Notes under the pieces: generated by a model
The model's input: the letters and a program-made list of their open reading frames with translations, nothing else
Told to the model about the DNA's origin: nothing
Database searches by the model: none
Shown here: piece by piece, positions 36,636 to 46,050 of the stretch
Position numbering within the stretch: the stretch's first letter is position 1
Layout: the number at the start of each line of letters is the position of its first letter
Translations under genes and position numbers: made by a program
Source: Clostridium septicum
GTDB lineage: Bacteria > Bacillota > Clostridia > Clostridiales > Clostridiaceae
NCBI RefSeq assembly: GCF_003606265.1
Contig: NZ_CP023671.1
Span: forward strand, 930,001 to 994,000
DNA length: 64,000 nucleotides
Direction: 5' to 3'

Positions 36636-36707
36636 ATTTCCTCCAGAAAACATTATATTTACTTCTAATACTATAGATAATACGGAATAAAGTCAAACAA
36701 TTACAAA

Positions 36708-36750
36708 AAAGATAGTAGCTCCAAATTTAATTTTGATAGCTACTATCTTT
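36708..36750 (-). terminator. Terminator of the GH84 gene
   Basis: A perfect 13-bp stem (AAAGATAGTAGCT and its complement) with a 17-nt loop and a following U tract lies 19 bp after the stop. Confidence 0.88.
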
Positions 36751-36769
36751 ATTATATTTTATAATTTAA

Positions 36770-39700
36770 TTATTTATTTTTAGTTTTTTTCTTTAATAAT
36801 AATGCTGTACCTAATGTTGAAAACATTGCACCTAATGTTTGAAGATGTCCTAAAGCTTCAATACCTGTTTTAGGTAATTCATTCTTCTTACCATTATTTT
36901 TACCTGATGTACTTACATTTGAGTTGCTTCCATTACTTCCATTAGCATTATTTCCATTGTTAGTATTTCCATTATTGTTATTTTCGTCTTTATTTCCTGC
37001 TGAAGCTACTAGCCCCTTCATAGCTAAATCTAATGCTTTTTCAGCATTTCCTATTTCCTCTTCTGTAGCATCTTCTTTTTCAATAATAGCTTTAGCATTT
37101 ACTATTTCTCTTTCTAATACAGCAAAACTTTCAACAACAAACTCATTTCTATCTTTTTTCTCTGCTTCATTTATTAAGTCTTGTAATTTATCTTTACTTG
37201 GCTTTAACCTTAAATCTAAAAATGCTCTTAATAATTTATCATAAGTTTCAGCTACTTCATTCTTCATAGCATTTTCATCAGCTATTACTGAATTTGCTTC
37301 ACCTAAAACTATTTGTAACTTATCCCAAGTTTCCTTAATATATTCATTAGAGTTTAAAGTGTTAATTTCATTAACTAATGATATTAAATTTTCTTTATCT
37401 CCCTTCTCAAAAGATAACATATGCATTACTTCACTTAATCTTTCAAAAGCATCATCTATTTGCTTTTGAGTAGAGGTAGAATCATTTAAGACTTCTTCTG
37501 CCTCTATTAATGCATCATTAAATTCTTTTTTAACTGCTGGAACAACCTTATCAAGAACATTTTCATCTATTTTCTTAGCTTCTGATACCGCTATTTCTAA
37601 ATGTCTTTTGAATTTTTCTGCTTCTGAAACCTCACCTTCTTTAGCCATTATCTCATATATTTTAGGTGCTGGTTTTGATGGATCAAATGTAAGTTTAACT
37701 TCAAGTATTTGTTTAGAAACATTTAATTTATTAAATTGACTATCTAAAGATCCTATATCTATCCATTTCCCATTTAAATCTTTAATACTTACCTCTGCTC
37801 CACATATCTTATTTGCATCTTGAAGAAATGATAATTCTGAAACCTTTGTAACTCTTGACATTTTATACACAAGAGCATCTCCGTCTTGCACATTTTCTGC
37901 TTCAAAAGCTGTTGATAAATCTCCATCATATAAATTTCTCCAATTTCCTTCTGGAGTACCTGTAACTAATTCTACTGTATCATCACCTAATTCAGGTACT
38001 GTTTTATTAAATTGAAACTCGCATAATTGTACCCAGCATCCATTATTTTCCCCATTAGCTTGTATCTTTATATATCTTGCCATTTCTCCATTAGCATCAG
38101 CTGAAGCAACTTTTTTTCCCTCTTTATCTGAGTATTGTAAGTCTCCAAGAGAAGTCCATGTTGATCCATCTTTAGAAATCATAAATTCTGAATTTCTCAT
38201 ATAGTCTTCTCCATTAAAATAAGCACTTATATCATGAAGAGGAATATTATTACCAAGATCTAATTGGATGTAATGGCCATTTCCTGATGCCTTATCTGAC
38301 CAATATTTAGTATCCATATCACCATCTAATGCATTTTCTATTACATAGTTTTGATAAGTTCCTATATTCTGTGATATTATTGGAGTTGCTTTATATACCG
38401 GTATGGCTTGAATATTTTCTATATTTATATTAATTGCTTCCTTTGAATCATTTAAAACTCTAACATAAGTAGCTGAAATACTAGCATTAGTTTTTAAAGT
38501 TTCACCTTCAATAATAGTTTCAGCCTTATCCCACTGAATTCCATTTATTGAATACTCAATTGATAAATTATCATAATTACTAGCATTTACTTTCACTTCT
38601 CCTAATTTCATTGCCTTTGGCAAAGCTATACCTACATAATCATCTTTGTTAAGGGTAACATTTTCTATATTTTTAATTGCATAATTTCCACCTGAAACTT
38701 CTACTGTTTTACTTAATAAACTATCTATAGAACTTATAACCTTTGGTTCATGATTAACTAATATAGAATTAGATATTATTGATTGTGATGCTCCTATAGC
38801 CTCTTTAACTAGTGGCTTAAGTCTCTTTTCACCTACTGACACTACATATTCTTTAGTGACAACTTGTCCATGCTCATCCTCTAATCTTGATACCTTGAAA
38901 GTATCCATTAAATCTAATTTTTCTGTTGCTACTGAATTTTCATTAAGCCATGTTCCTACTTCTCCATCTTGTGCAGATATTAAAGCATTCATAGCTGCAA
39001 TACCAGCTTCTGATAATGCTTTATATGATTTTAAAAATGGATCTAATTCAGTAAGTAAATTCTCATTTTTAACCTTAGTTGTTATAGCTTCATAGTCTGA
39101 ATTCATTGTTTTAAATTCAGCTAATAGTGCCTCTGCTTCACCTTTTACGTTCTCTTTATTTGTAATAGCATTTTTTAATGCATCTATTTTTTCTGATAAA
39201 TACCATGATTCATCATATTCAAAAGGACCACTAGCTCCCCCGTCATCTTTTAAATAACATGTATTAGATGCAAATCTTTTAAACTCTTCAGTAACCTCAG
39301 GTACAAATCTATTTATTGATGTTTCCCAGCTCTTCATATAATCAAATGAATCTGTATTCCATGTATAATCAGCTATACTATATAAGGCTACCTTTGATGC
39401 TTCTGCCTGATTCATTGGATTTGAGAAGAATCCACTAACATTATCAAGATCTGTACTTAGATTATGAAGTGGTGCCATTAGTATCCTACTATCACAATAA
39501 TCGTTTACAGGATAATTCCACCACACTGCTACATCTTTATTTACTCCTGTTTGTACTTTCGGCCACTCAAAGACCTCTTTTGAAACATTAGACATTGTTG
39601 CATGTCCAGTCCACATTACTTGAATATCATCATGTAATGTTTCCATAAATGGTTTAAAATAAACATTCATGTTAGGTCCCCAAGCAGAGTTATATCTTGC

Positions 39701-40726
39701 TGAAATAACTATCATCGGCGCTACATCACCTTTAGCTTTAACAAATTCAGTATCTATTTTATTAATCCATTCTGCTTGCTTTCTACCGTTGTACCAATCA
39801 TCTGTATCATCAAATAGCACTCCAAATTGACGAACTCCCAAATCATATAACTGTTCAAATTTTCTTATAAGAGCATTATAATCTTCATCTGTAAATTTAA
39901 GAGTAGCTCCTGGATGAATTGTCCAGCAGAAATTAAAATTATTATCATTTCCAGCTTTTGCAAGTTCTGCTATTTGAGTAGCCTTATCTTCAGGATATAA
40001 CTCCTTCCATTGTTTTCTATGATATGGATCATCTTTTGGGGCATAAATATAAGTATTCATTTTAAACTTACTTGTTTCCTTCATAAGATTCATTCTATCT
40101 TCATGACTCCAAGGTGTTCCATAGAAACCTTCTATAAATCCTCTAAATTCAATTTCAGGATAGTCACTTATTATAACTTCTGCAAACTTATCTTCTGAAG
40201 TTGATTGCTCTAATATCTGAGCTAATGTTAAAACTCCATAATAAACACCATCAGCATCTGATCCTATAATTGAAATATTTCCTTTTTTATTTTCATCATT
40301 ACTACTTTTAAGAATATATGCTTCTTTTTTACTTAAAACATTACTTTCTTCAATTTCTCCTTTTATACAATCTTCACAGTGATCTTTTTCGGAAGAAATT
40401 ATAATATTGGCTTTTTCATTATTCACAAAATCAGATATAGAATAATTAATATTATTCTCATCTAAAATTTCTTCTAGCTTAGGTAAAGTTGCCTCTTCTT
40501 GCTTCCCGTGAATAACTACATTTACTTCACCTTCTAAAGTCATTCCCTCATCTGATGAATACTCTAGATTTTGAGGTACTGGATAAATATTAGCTTGTAC
40601 TCTTTCCCCATCTTTTGTTATTGTTTCAGCTTTAATTAAGTTTCCACCTGTCATAGTAGTTACTATTGTTACTGCACAAGTAGTAGCTAAAGCATTTTTC
40701 AAAACTTTTTTTGATTGTTTTTTCAT
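36770..40726 (-). CDS. LPXTG-anchored GH84 beta-N-acetylglucosaminidase (NagI/NagJ hyaluronidase type)
   Basis: This 1318-aa surface enzyme should remove beta-GlcNAc, as in the clostridial mu-toxin/O-GlcNAcase group. Order: signal peptide (1-32); GH20b-like domain (about 40-180); GH84 barrel (about 190-470) starting FRGFIEGFYGTPWSHEDR, with the catalytic pair Asp306-Asp307 in VLFDDTDDW. A helical domain (about 500-640) follows, then discoidin/CBM32-like domains (from about 778 and 913) and FIVAR-type helical repeats (about 1038-1245) related to those of the GH2 and GH20 enzymes. An Asn/Gly/Ser linker, LPKTG (1284-1288), a hydrophobic stretch and KKKTKNK end it. The ribosome binding site is AAGGGGGA. 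It lacks the 48-bp element of the other two. Confidence 0.93.
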   Translation of the reverse strand: MKKQSKKVLKNALATTCAVTIVTTMTGGNLIKAETITKDGERVQANIYPVPQNLEYSSDEGMTLEGEVNVVIHGKQEEATLPKLEEILDENNINYSISDFVNNEKANIIISSEKDHCEDCIKGEIEESNVLSKKEAYILKSSNDENKKGNISIIGSDADGVYYGVLTLAQILEQSTSEDKFAEVIISDYPEIEFRGFIEGFYGTPWSHEDRMNLMKETSKFKMNTYIYAPKDDPYHRKQWKELYPEDKATQIAELAKAGNDNNFNFCWTIHPGATLKFTDEDYNALIRKFEQLYDLGVRQFGVLFDDTDDWYNGRKQAEWINKIDTEFVKAKGDVAPMIVISARYNSAWGPNMNVYFKPFMETLHDDIQVMWTGHATMSNVSKEVFEWPKVQTGVNKDVAVWWNYPVNDYCDSRILMAPLHNLSTDLDNVSGFFSNPMNQAEASKVALYSIADYTWNTDSFDYMKSWETSINRFVPEVTEEFKRFASNTCYLKDDGGASGPFEYDESWYLSEKIDALKNAITNKENVKGEAEALLAEFKTMNSDYEAITTKVKNENLLTELDPFLKSYKALSEAGIAAMNALISAQDGEVGTWLNENSVATEKLDLMDTFKVSRLEDEHGQVVTKEYVVSVGEKRLKPLVKEAIGASQSIISNSILVNHEPKVISSIDSLLSKTVEVSGGNYAIKNIENVTLNKDDYVGIALPKAMKLGEVKVNASNYDNLSIEYSINGIQWDKAETIIEGETLKTNASISATYVRVLNDSKEAININIENIQAIPVYKATPIISQNIGTYQNYVIENALDGDMDTKYWSDKASGNGHYIQLDLGNNIPLHDISAYFNGEDYMRNSEFMISKDGSTWTSLGDLQYSDKEGKKVASADANGEMARYIKIQANGENNGCWVQLCEFQFNKTVPELGDDTVELVTGTPEGNWRNLYDGDLSTAFEAENVQDGDALVYKMSRVTKVSELSFLQDANKICGAEVSIKDLNGKWIDIGSLDSQFNKLNVSKQILEVKLTFDPSKPAPKIYEIMAKEGEVSEAEKFKRHLEIAVSEAKKIDENVLDKVVPAVKKEFNDALIEAEEVLNDSTSTQKQIDDAFERLSEVMHMLSFEKGDKENLISLVNEINTLNSNEYIKETWDKLQIVLGEANSVIADENAMKNEVAETYDKLLRAFLDLRLKPSKDKLQDLINEAEKKDRNEFVVESFAVLEREIVNAKAIIEKEDATEEEIGNAEKALDLAMKGLVASAGNKDENNNNGNTNNGNNANGSNGSNSNVSTSGKNNGKKNELPKTGIEALGHLQTLGAMFSTLGTALLLKKKTKNK

Positions 40727-40914
40727 TTTGATCCCCCTTAAAATTTAATGTACATTTATTTATATCAATTTAAGTTTACTACTTATTTATTTTTATGTAA
40801 ATATATTCCAATTAACTTATAACTGCCTTTTACTATAAAAAAGTACTATATTTTTATTAAACTAGCATTTTTTAGATATAAATTCATATATTTGAACTTT
40901 TTTACAAGTTTTAG

Positions 40915-40980
40915 TTGACAATTCCACTACTTGCTCATATAGTTAATTATATAAGTAACTAACTAATTAACCAACTAATT
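40915..40980 (+). promoter_or_regulatory. Promoter and repeat-rich operator of the gntR-ABC operon
   Basis: TTGACA (40915-40920) and TATAGT (40938-40943) are 17 bp apart. Immediately downstream, 40955-40980 carries overlapping AACTAACTAATT and CCAACTAATT repeats. They lie where a GntR/YtrA repressor would block transcription, so autoregulation is likely. Confidence 0.65.
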
Positions 40981-40999
40981 TCTCATAAGGAGGATAATT

Positions 41000-41371
41000 A
41001 TGGTATTTAATTTTAATGAAGACTCTCCAATCTATCTTCAAATAGCAAATTCAATTGAAGATGGAATATTAAATGGAATCTATCAAGAAGAAAGTCAAAT
41101 CCCTTCAACTACTGAAATTTCTATAACTTATAAAATAAATCCTGCTACTGTTGGAAAAGGATTTAATATTTTAGTAAATGAAGGAATTATTTATAAAAAA
41201 AGAGGTGTGGGTATGTTTGTGAGTACAGGTGCTGTAAAAAAACTACTAACTAATAGAAAAAATAAATTTTTTGATAATTATATTTTAACTTTAATGTCTG
41301 AAGCCAAAAGACTTGGTATTACCGTTGATGAAATTATAAATATGATAAAAGGGGGTAATTATCATGAATAA
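41000..41371 (+). CDS. GntR-family (YtrA subfamily) transcriptional regulator
   Basis: YtrA regulators are short GntR proteins that repress the ABC transporter operon they head. This 123-aa protein has the winged helix (about 8-75, with PIYLQIANSIEDGI and IPSTTEISITYKINPATVGKG) and a short C-terminal dimerisation helix pair. It is preceded by AAGGAGG. Its end overlaps the next gene by 8 bp, showing translational coupling. Confidence 0.92.
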   Translation: MVFNFNEDSPIYLQIANSIEDGILNGIYQEESQIPSTTEISITYKINPATVGKGFNILVNEGIIYKKRGVGMFVSTGAVKKLLTNRKNKFFDNYILTLMSEAKRLGITVDEIINMIKGGNYHE

Positions 41372-42236
41372 TATAGAAATTAAAAATATATCAAAATCAT
41401 ATGGTAATAAAACTGTATTAGATAATATTTCTTTAACTATAGAAGAAGGTAAAATTTATGGATTATTAGGTTGTAATGGTGCTGGTAAAACTACCCTTCT
41501 AAATGCTATTACTAATAGAACCTTTATAGATAAGGGTGAAATTCTTATAAATGGCCAGAATATTTACGAAAATGATAATGCAATTTCAAAGGTTTATTAT
41601 ATGACTGAAAAAAATTTAATTCCTGATGATATGAAAATTAATGATATTTTTAAATATACTAAAGACTTCTATCCAAACTTTGATATAGAATATGCAAATA
41701 TATTAAGTAATAAATTTAAACTAAATACAAATAAAAGGATTAAAGAATTATCAACTGGTTATAGATCTATTTGTAAGTTGATAACTTGTTTATCTTCTGG
41801 AGCTAATTTCCTATTCTTTGATGAACCTGTGTTAGGTTTAGATGCCAAGCATAGAGATATGTTTTATAAGGAATTATTATCTTTATATACTGAAAAACAA
41901 AATACTATTATTATATCAACTCATATTATTGAAGAAATTTCGGACTTATTGGAAAGAGTTATTATTTTAAATAACTCTAAGATAATAGAAAATGAAAATG
42001 TTGAAGATCTACTTTCTAGAGCTTATGCTGTGTCTGGTAAAGATAATCTTATTGATAAATATATAGTAGATAAAAACGTAATAGCTATTGATGTGTTAGG
42101 TTCATTTAAAAAAGCTACTATTTTACAAGAAAAAACTAAAGAGGACTTAAATTATATAAAAGAATTACAACTTGAAGTTAATAAAGTAGAACTCCAAAAA
42201 CTATTTATAAATTTAACTGATAAGGAGGAAATTTAA
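41364..42236 (+). CDS. ABC transporter ATP-binding protein
   Basis: The 290-aa ATPase has Walker A LLGCNGAGKTTLLNA (about 34-48), signature LSTGYRS and Walker B LFFDEPVLGLDAKHRD. The LSTGY form is common in the YtrB/BcrA-like export group linked to cell-envelope stress or antibiotic defence. It overlaps gntR and abuts the permease gene, so the three form one operon. The substrate is unknown. Confidence 0.92.
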   Translation: MNNIEIKNISKSYGNKTVLDNISLTIEEGKIYGLLGCNGAGKTTLLNAITNRTFIDKGEILINGQNIYENDNAISKVYYMTEKNLIPDDMKINDIFKYTKDFYPNFDIEYANILSNKFKLNTNKRIKELSTGYRSICKLITCLSSGANFLFFDEPVLGLDAKHRDMFYKELLSLYTEKQNTIIISTHIIEEISDLLERVIILNNSKIIENENVEDLLSRAYAVSGKDNLIDKYIVDKNVIAIDVLGSFKKATILQEKTKEDLNYIKELQLEVNKVELQKLFINLTDKEEI

Positions 42237-42974
42237 ATGAATAGAAGTTTAAAGATTTGCAAATATCAACTAAAATCATCTGTAAAATCTATTATGATTT
42301 TCTATGCAATATTTTTAGGAGTACTTTCACTAATAGCTTATTTAAATAAATTTCTTCATACTAATACTAATTGTTCTGTCATTGAATTTTCAACAATAAT
42401 ATTTATATTTATTTGTGCTTTAAATTCATTTAAATACGAATTTTATTTTTCTCAAGGAAATAATATTTCTAGAAAAAGTTTTTTAAAAGGTACTGTATTA
42501 TACGGAATATCACTTTCAGCTATACTAGCATTTATTGATATAATAATAAATAGACTATTTAACTTAGTAGTTTCTTGTCCTATGGGCTATGATTCATTAT
42601 ATGGAAATGCTGTAAATTTATCTTCTTCTAATTTTTTTATTCCTAATAACGCTATAAATTACCTAATCTCTACTTACCTATTTAATATTTCTTCTTATAT
42701 ATTTTGGTTTATGCTTGCTTTCTTTATAGGAATATTAATGTTTAGATTAAATAAAAGTAAAAAGTTTTTATTATTAGGTATATTGGTAGCCTTCATTATA
42801 TATATTAATGTATTTAGTGATATTCTCCTTAGTCTTATGTTATTTATTACAAATTCGTTTGGTTTAAATACTTTTAATCCATATAAAGGTATAATATCAT
42901 TTAATATTTTAAGTATCATTATTATACTAGGACAATATTTACTAATAAGAAAAGTCGAAGCTAATAAAAATTAA
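42237..42974 (+). CDS. ABC transporter permease-like membrane protein
   Basis: The 245-aa protein has about six membrane segments and no other motif; it starts directly at the stop of the ATPase gene. Context makes it the membrane partner of that ATPase. The family is not recognised from motifs, which is usual for YtrC/D-like permeases. Confidence 0.82.
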   Translation: MNRSLKICKYQLKSSVKSIMIFYAIFLGVLSLIAYLNKFLHTNTNCSVIEFSTIIFIFICALNSFKYEFYFSQGNNISRKSFLKGTVLYGISLSAILAFIDIIINRLFNLVVSCPMGYDSLYGNAVNLSSSNFFIPNNAINYLISTYLFNISSYIFWFMLAFFIGILMFRLNKSKKFLLLGILVAFIIYINVFSDILLSLMLFITNSFGLNTFNPYKGIISFNILSIIIILGQYLLIRKVEANKN

Positions 42975-42998
42975 TCTAAGATAATATTCTTTAAATAC

Positions 42999-43034
42999 AA
43001 AAGCCAGTATCAAAATAAAATGATACTGGCTTTT
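42999..43034 (+). terminator. Terminator of the gntR-ABC operon
   Basis: AAAAGCCAGTATCA pairs perfectly with TGATACTGGCTTTT across an 8-nt loop, 24 bp after the permease stop. Confidence 0.92.
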
Positions 43035-43138
43035 GTTGATATTTGGTAATTTATAAGTTATTCTTATAATAAGAATTTAATATATGTAGAAAAGACATGA
43101 GAAAAAAATTAATATTTATATAGGAAGCATGGACTAAA

Positions 43139-43513
43139 ATGGATGTAGATATATCTAAGAACTATATGAGTGATAATATCTATAATACTCACAATACCAA
43201 ATTATCCTGGATGAAAATAAGAAAACAACGCAATATTTTAGAAAATATAAAACTTATAAGTGCAAAACCAATAGCTATAAAACATTATAAGGATAACTCT
43301 AAAGATGTTGTTTGGTTTGCTATAAAAGGCTCAATGATTGACTATATTATAAATGTAAACACAAATGATATGGTTGAAGGAAGTACTAAAAATAAGAGTT
43401 TTGCTGAGTTTTGGAAATTTATTAAGGTAAAAGATAAATGGGTTGTAGATAGAATAATGCAAACTTATGAAGTAAATTTAGAACTAGATTTACAAAACAG
43501 ATTTGAAGATTAA
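43139..43513 (+). pseudogene. 5'-truncated TIM44-like-domain protein remnant
   Basis: The 124 codons resemble only the C-terminal domain of bacterial TIM44-like proteins, with DYIINVNTNDMVEG, SFAEFWKFIKVKDKWVVDRI and an early KLSWMK block. The coding pattern continues upstream in frame (EAWTK) to a stop codon at 43118-43120. No convincing ribosome binding site precedes the ATG. Full-length relatives have N-terminal membrane segments that are missing here, so this is probably a remnant. A short functional protein cannot be excluded. Confidence 0.6.
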
Positions 43514-43625
43514 CTTTGATTTTCAGTCAAAAGAGTTTTATATTAAGCATGGTTATGTAGTTTTTGGGATATTAGATGAATGTCCACTTAACCATAAAAG
43601 ATACTTTATGAAAAAGATGATATAA
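43512..43625 (+). pseudogene. C-terminal tail of a GNAT acetyltransferase
   Basis: An open stretch without a start codon encodes DFQSKEFYIKHGYVVFGILD followed by CPLNHKRYFMKKMI and a stop. This is the typical final strand and helix of GNAT N-acetyltransferases. Everything upstream of it is gone. It lies directly behind the TIM44-like remnant, so the two fragments mark a deletion junction near 43512. Confidence 0.7.
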
Positions 43626-43640
43626 AAGTGAGGCGATTAA

Positions 43641-44201
43641 ATGACTTGGGTTCATTCTATACAAAACTATGTTCCTTATAATAATCAAGAACTAAAAGAT
43701 AAAGAATTAATACTTAGCGCAATTAATAATTATAATAACTTATTAACTAGAGAAAATGTAATTATGCATATTACTAGCTCTGGATATATTGTAAACAAAA
43801 AAAGAGATAAGGTCTTAATGATTTATCATAAGATTTATAATTCATGGGCATGGACTGGTGGGCATGCCGATGGTGATGATGATTTGCTTTATGTTGCTAT
43901 AAAAGAAGCTAAGGAAGAAACAGGTCTTAAAAATGTAACAGCTGTTACCCCTGAAATTTTTTCTTTAGATGTTCTTACTGTAGATGGTCATATTAAAAGA
44001 GGTGAATATGTGTCATCTCACTTACATTTAAATGTTACATATTTACTTGAAGCTGATGAAAAGGAAGCTTTAACTGTTAACGAAGAAGAAACTAAAGGTG
44101 TTAAATGGCTACCTATAAATGAACTTTCAAAATATTGTAGTGAACCTTACATTATTGAAAATGTATATAATAAACTTAACAAAAAAATAAATCTACTATA
44201 A
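43641..44201 (+). CDS. Nudix hydrolase
   Basis: The 186-aa protein carries a Nudix box, GGHADGDDDLLYVAIKEAKE then ETGLKN (about 72-97), fitting GX5EX7REUXEEXGU with Lys in place of Arg in REU. An N-terminal extension of about 40 residues precedes the domain. It should cleave a nucleoside-diphosphate-linked substrate, but the specificity is unknown. GTGAGG lies before the ATG. It follows the GNAT remnant and ends well before the terminator at 44291. Confidence 0.88.
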   Translation: MTWVHSIQNYVPYNNQELKDKELILSAINNYNNLLTRENVIMHITSSGYIVNKKRDKVLMIYHKIYNSWAWTGGHADGDDDLLYVAIKEAKEETGLKNVTAVTPEIFSLDVLTVDGHIKRGEYVSSHLHLNVTYLLEADEKEALTVNEEETKGVKWLPINELSKYCSEPYIIENVYNKLNKKINLL

Positions 44202-44290
44202 ATATAATTAATTATTAAATTATCAAAAATACTTAATCTATTAAAATCTATCTTTTACTATATAAAAATTTAATAATAAATAAATAGATA

Positions 44291-44333
44291 AGAAAGCAAC
44301 TAATAAGATAAAAAGTCTTATTAGTTGCTTTCT
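44291..44333. terminator. Strong hairpin after the Nudix gene
   Basis: A perfect 18-bp stem (AGAAAGCAACTAATAAGA and its complement) has a 7-nt loop and A/T-rich flanks on both sides. It should terminate plus-strand transcription of the Nudix gene. Confidence 0.85.
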
Positions 44334-44446
44334 ATTTAAATAACTTTAAAAATAATTAACAAGTTATAGTTTAGTATTAAAGTATAATAATTACATATAT
44401 ACAAATAATATATAAATAAATTTATAATTATTGGGAGAGAATTTAA

Positions 44447-45937
44447 ATGAAAAAACAGGTTAAATATTTAGGATTAATAGTTTTATCAATAATAGCCTTC
44501 CTATTATTATTTAAATTTGTAAATAATAATAAACCTTTTAGTGAAGGTGATCAAAAATTTACAATTAGAAAATATAATTTACAACAGCAAGGATTTAAAG
44601 GATTAGAAGAAATTTTTAGAACACATACTGAACTTTCTAGCATCTTATTAATAGATACTTTTGATGGAGATATATCTAAGGATGGAACACTTGGTAATTT
44701 TAACATTGTACTTTCTGGATATAATAATTCAAAAGAATACTTACAAAGCTATAGATTTATTTATAATTCAAAAAAGAAAATTTTAAATTATGCTGGTCCT
44801 AAATCTAATATTAAAAGTACTTTGCCTCAAATATATAACGAAAATAATGAAATATCATTTTTAGATACCCAATTAAAGATGATACCTATTAAAGAACAAA
44901 TAGAAAAACTTGACTTTCCAAGCTATAGTATTGGATATAATTCTAATACAAAGCCATTAGAAGGTGAACCAATTGTTAACATTAACAATAATGATAAATT
45001 TCCTACATTTACTTTTGATGAATATAAGTCTGGTAAGTATGGGAAAAGTAATGGTCATACATCTGTTATATTTTCTCTATATTCTGGCTCAAGCTTAGCA
45101 CTTAGCGAAAATAAAATTATGTATAATTGTATTCCAGCTAATTCTGAAAGTCTATCTGGTAACAAAAATAATTTTATGAAAAAAGATTATTATATAAATG
45201 GATATAAAATTAAAATTACTCGTGACTATGGAGAAACATGGATTGATATACCTATATCAGAGGAAAATCTCTCTAGCACATTAGAATTTTATAGATTAGG
45301 AATAGAAATTCCACCAGATAGTTATTATATTTCTGATAATCCTGGAGGTATTATTGCACTTTTATATGGTGAATCCCCTACTCTTTTATTATCAAAGAAT
45401 GATGGTAATAACTGGAACAATATTAAACTAGATATAAATCTTGAAAAACCAATTACAAGAAGAATTATTGGTTTTACAGATGAAATAAATGGATATCTAG
45501 CACTAGGAACTGATTGGAGTATGGGATCTGGAGAAGCTAAAATTCTATGCTTGACTGATGATGGTGGATTAACTTGGAATCAAAAAGAGCTGCCACTTTC
45601 TAATACATCTAGCACTCTAACAGGAATTACTTTTTTAGATAATACTATAGGAGTTCTTTCTCTTGATTCTGGAATGGATGAAAAATTTCCAAAGTTATTT
45701 ATAAGTAATAATAAAGGTGATTCTTGGAATGAACTTAATTTACCTTTAGATAAAATTACTGAAGATGTAAGTTATTTAAGTAAAGTTGACTCTTTAACTT
45801 ATGAAAATGGTATGTATAAATTAGTTCTTGGTCAAGATTTAAATAACAATAAAAAAGTAGTTTTTGAAAGTAAGGACTTATCAAATGATTGGATATTTAA
45901 AGAATCTTATGAAGCTGTAATACACTATCCTGGCTAA
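44447..45937 (+). CDS. Exported protein with Asp-box (BNR-like) repeats
   Basis: The 496-aa protein has an N-terminal membrane anchor (about 5-24) and a large extracytoplasmic part. At least four Asp-box-like units are visible, SxDxGxTW in type: RDYGETW, NDGNNWNN, DDGGLTWNQ and NKGDSWNE. They point to a beta-propeller as in sialidases and photosystem assembly factors. The catalytic arginine triad of sialidases is not evident, so enzyme activity is not claimed. The ribosome binding site is GGGAGAG. It stands alone between two terminators. Confidence 0.8.
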   Translation: MKKQVKYLGLIVLSIIAFLLLFKFVNNNKPFSEGDQKFTIRKYNLQQQGFKGLEEIFRTHTELSSILLIDTFDGDISKDGTLGNFNIVLSGYNNSKEYLQSYRFIYNSKKKILNYAGPKSNIKSTLPQIYNENNEISFLDTQLKMIPIKEQIEKLDFPSYSIGYNSNTKPLEGEPIVNINNNDKFPTFTFDEYKSGKYGKSNGHTSVIFSLYSGSSLALSENKIMYNCIPANSESLSGNKNNFMKKDYYINGYKIKITRDYGETWIDIPISEENLSSTLEFYRLGIEIPPDSYYISDNPGGIIALLYGESPTLLLSKNDGNNWNNIKLDINLEKPITRRIIGFTDEINGYLALGTDWSMGSGEAKILCLTDDGGLTWNQKELPLSNTSSTLTGITFLDNTIGVLSLDSGMDEKFPKLFISNNKGDSWNELNLPLDKITEDVSYLSKVDSLTYENGMYKLVLGQDLNNNKKVVFESKDLSNDWIFKESYEAVIHYPG

Positions 45938-45944
45938 ATTAATA

Positions 45945-45990
45945 AAAAATACTTAGTTTATTTTTATTAATTATAAACTAAGTACTTTTT
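45945..45990. terminator. Bidirectional terminator between convergent genes
   Basis: AAAAATACTTAGTTTA pairs with TAAACTAAGTACTTTTT apart from one bulge. It lies between the plus-strand Asp-box gene and the minus-strand DUF1648 gene and has a U tract in both directions. Confidence 0.85.
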
Positions 45991-46050
45991 ATTACAACTC
46001 TATATAAAATTAACTACTTATTTAAATTTACTCTAATCTGCTCTAACTTA

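Noticed and set aside
44447..45937. Sialidase annotation for the Asp-box protein
   Set aside because: Asp-box repeats are present, but no RIP motif or arginine triad is visible, so catalytic activity is not supported.
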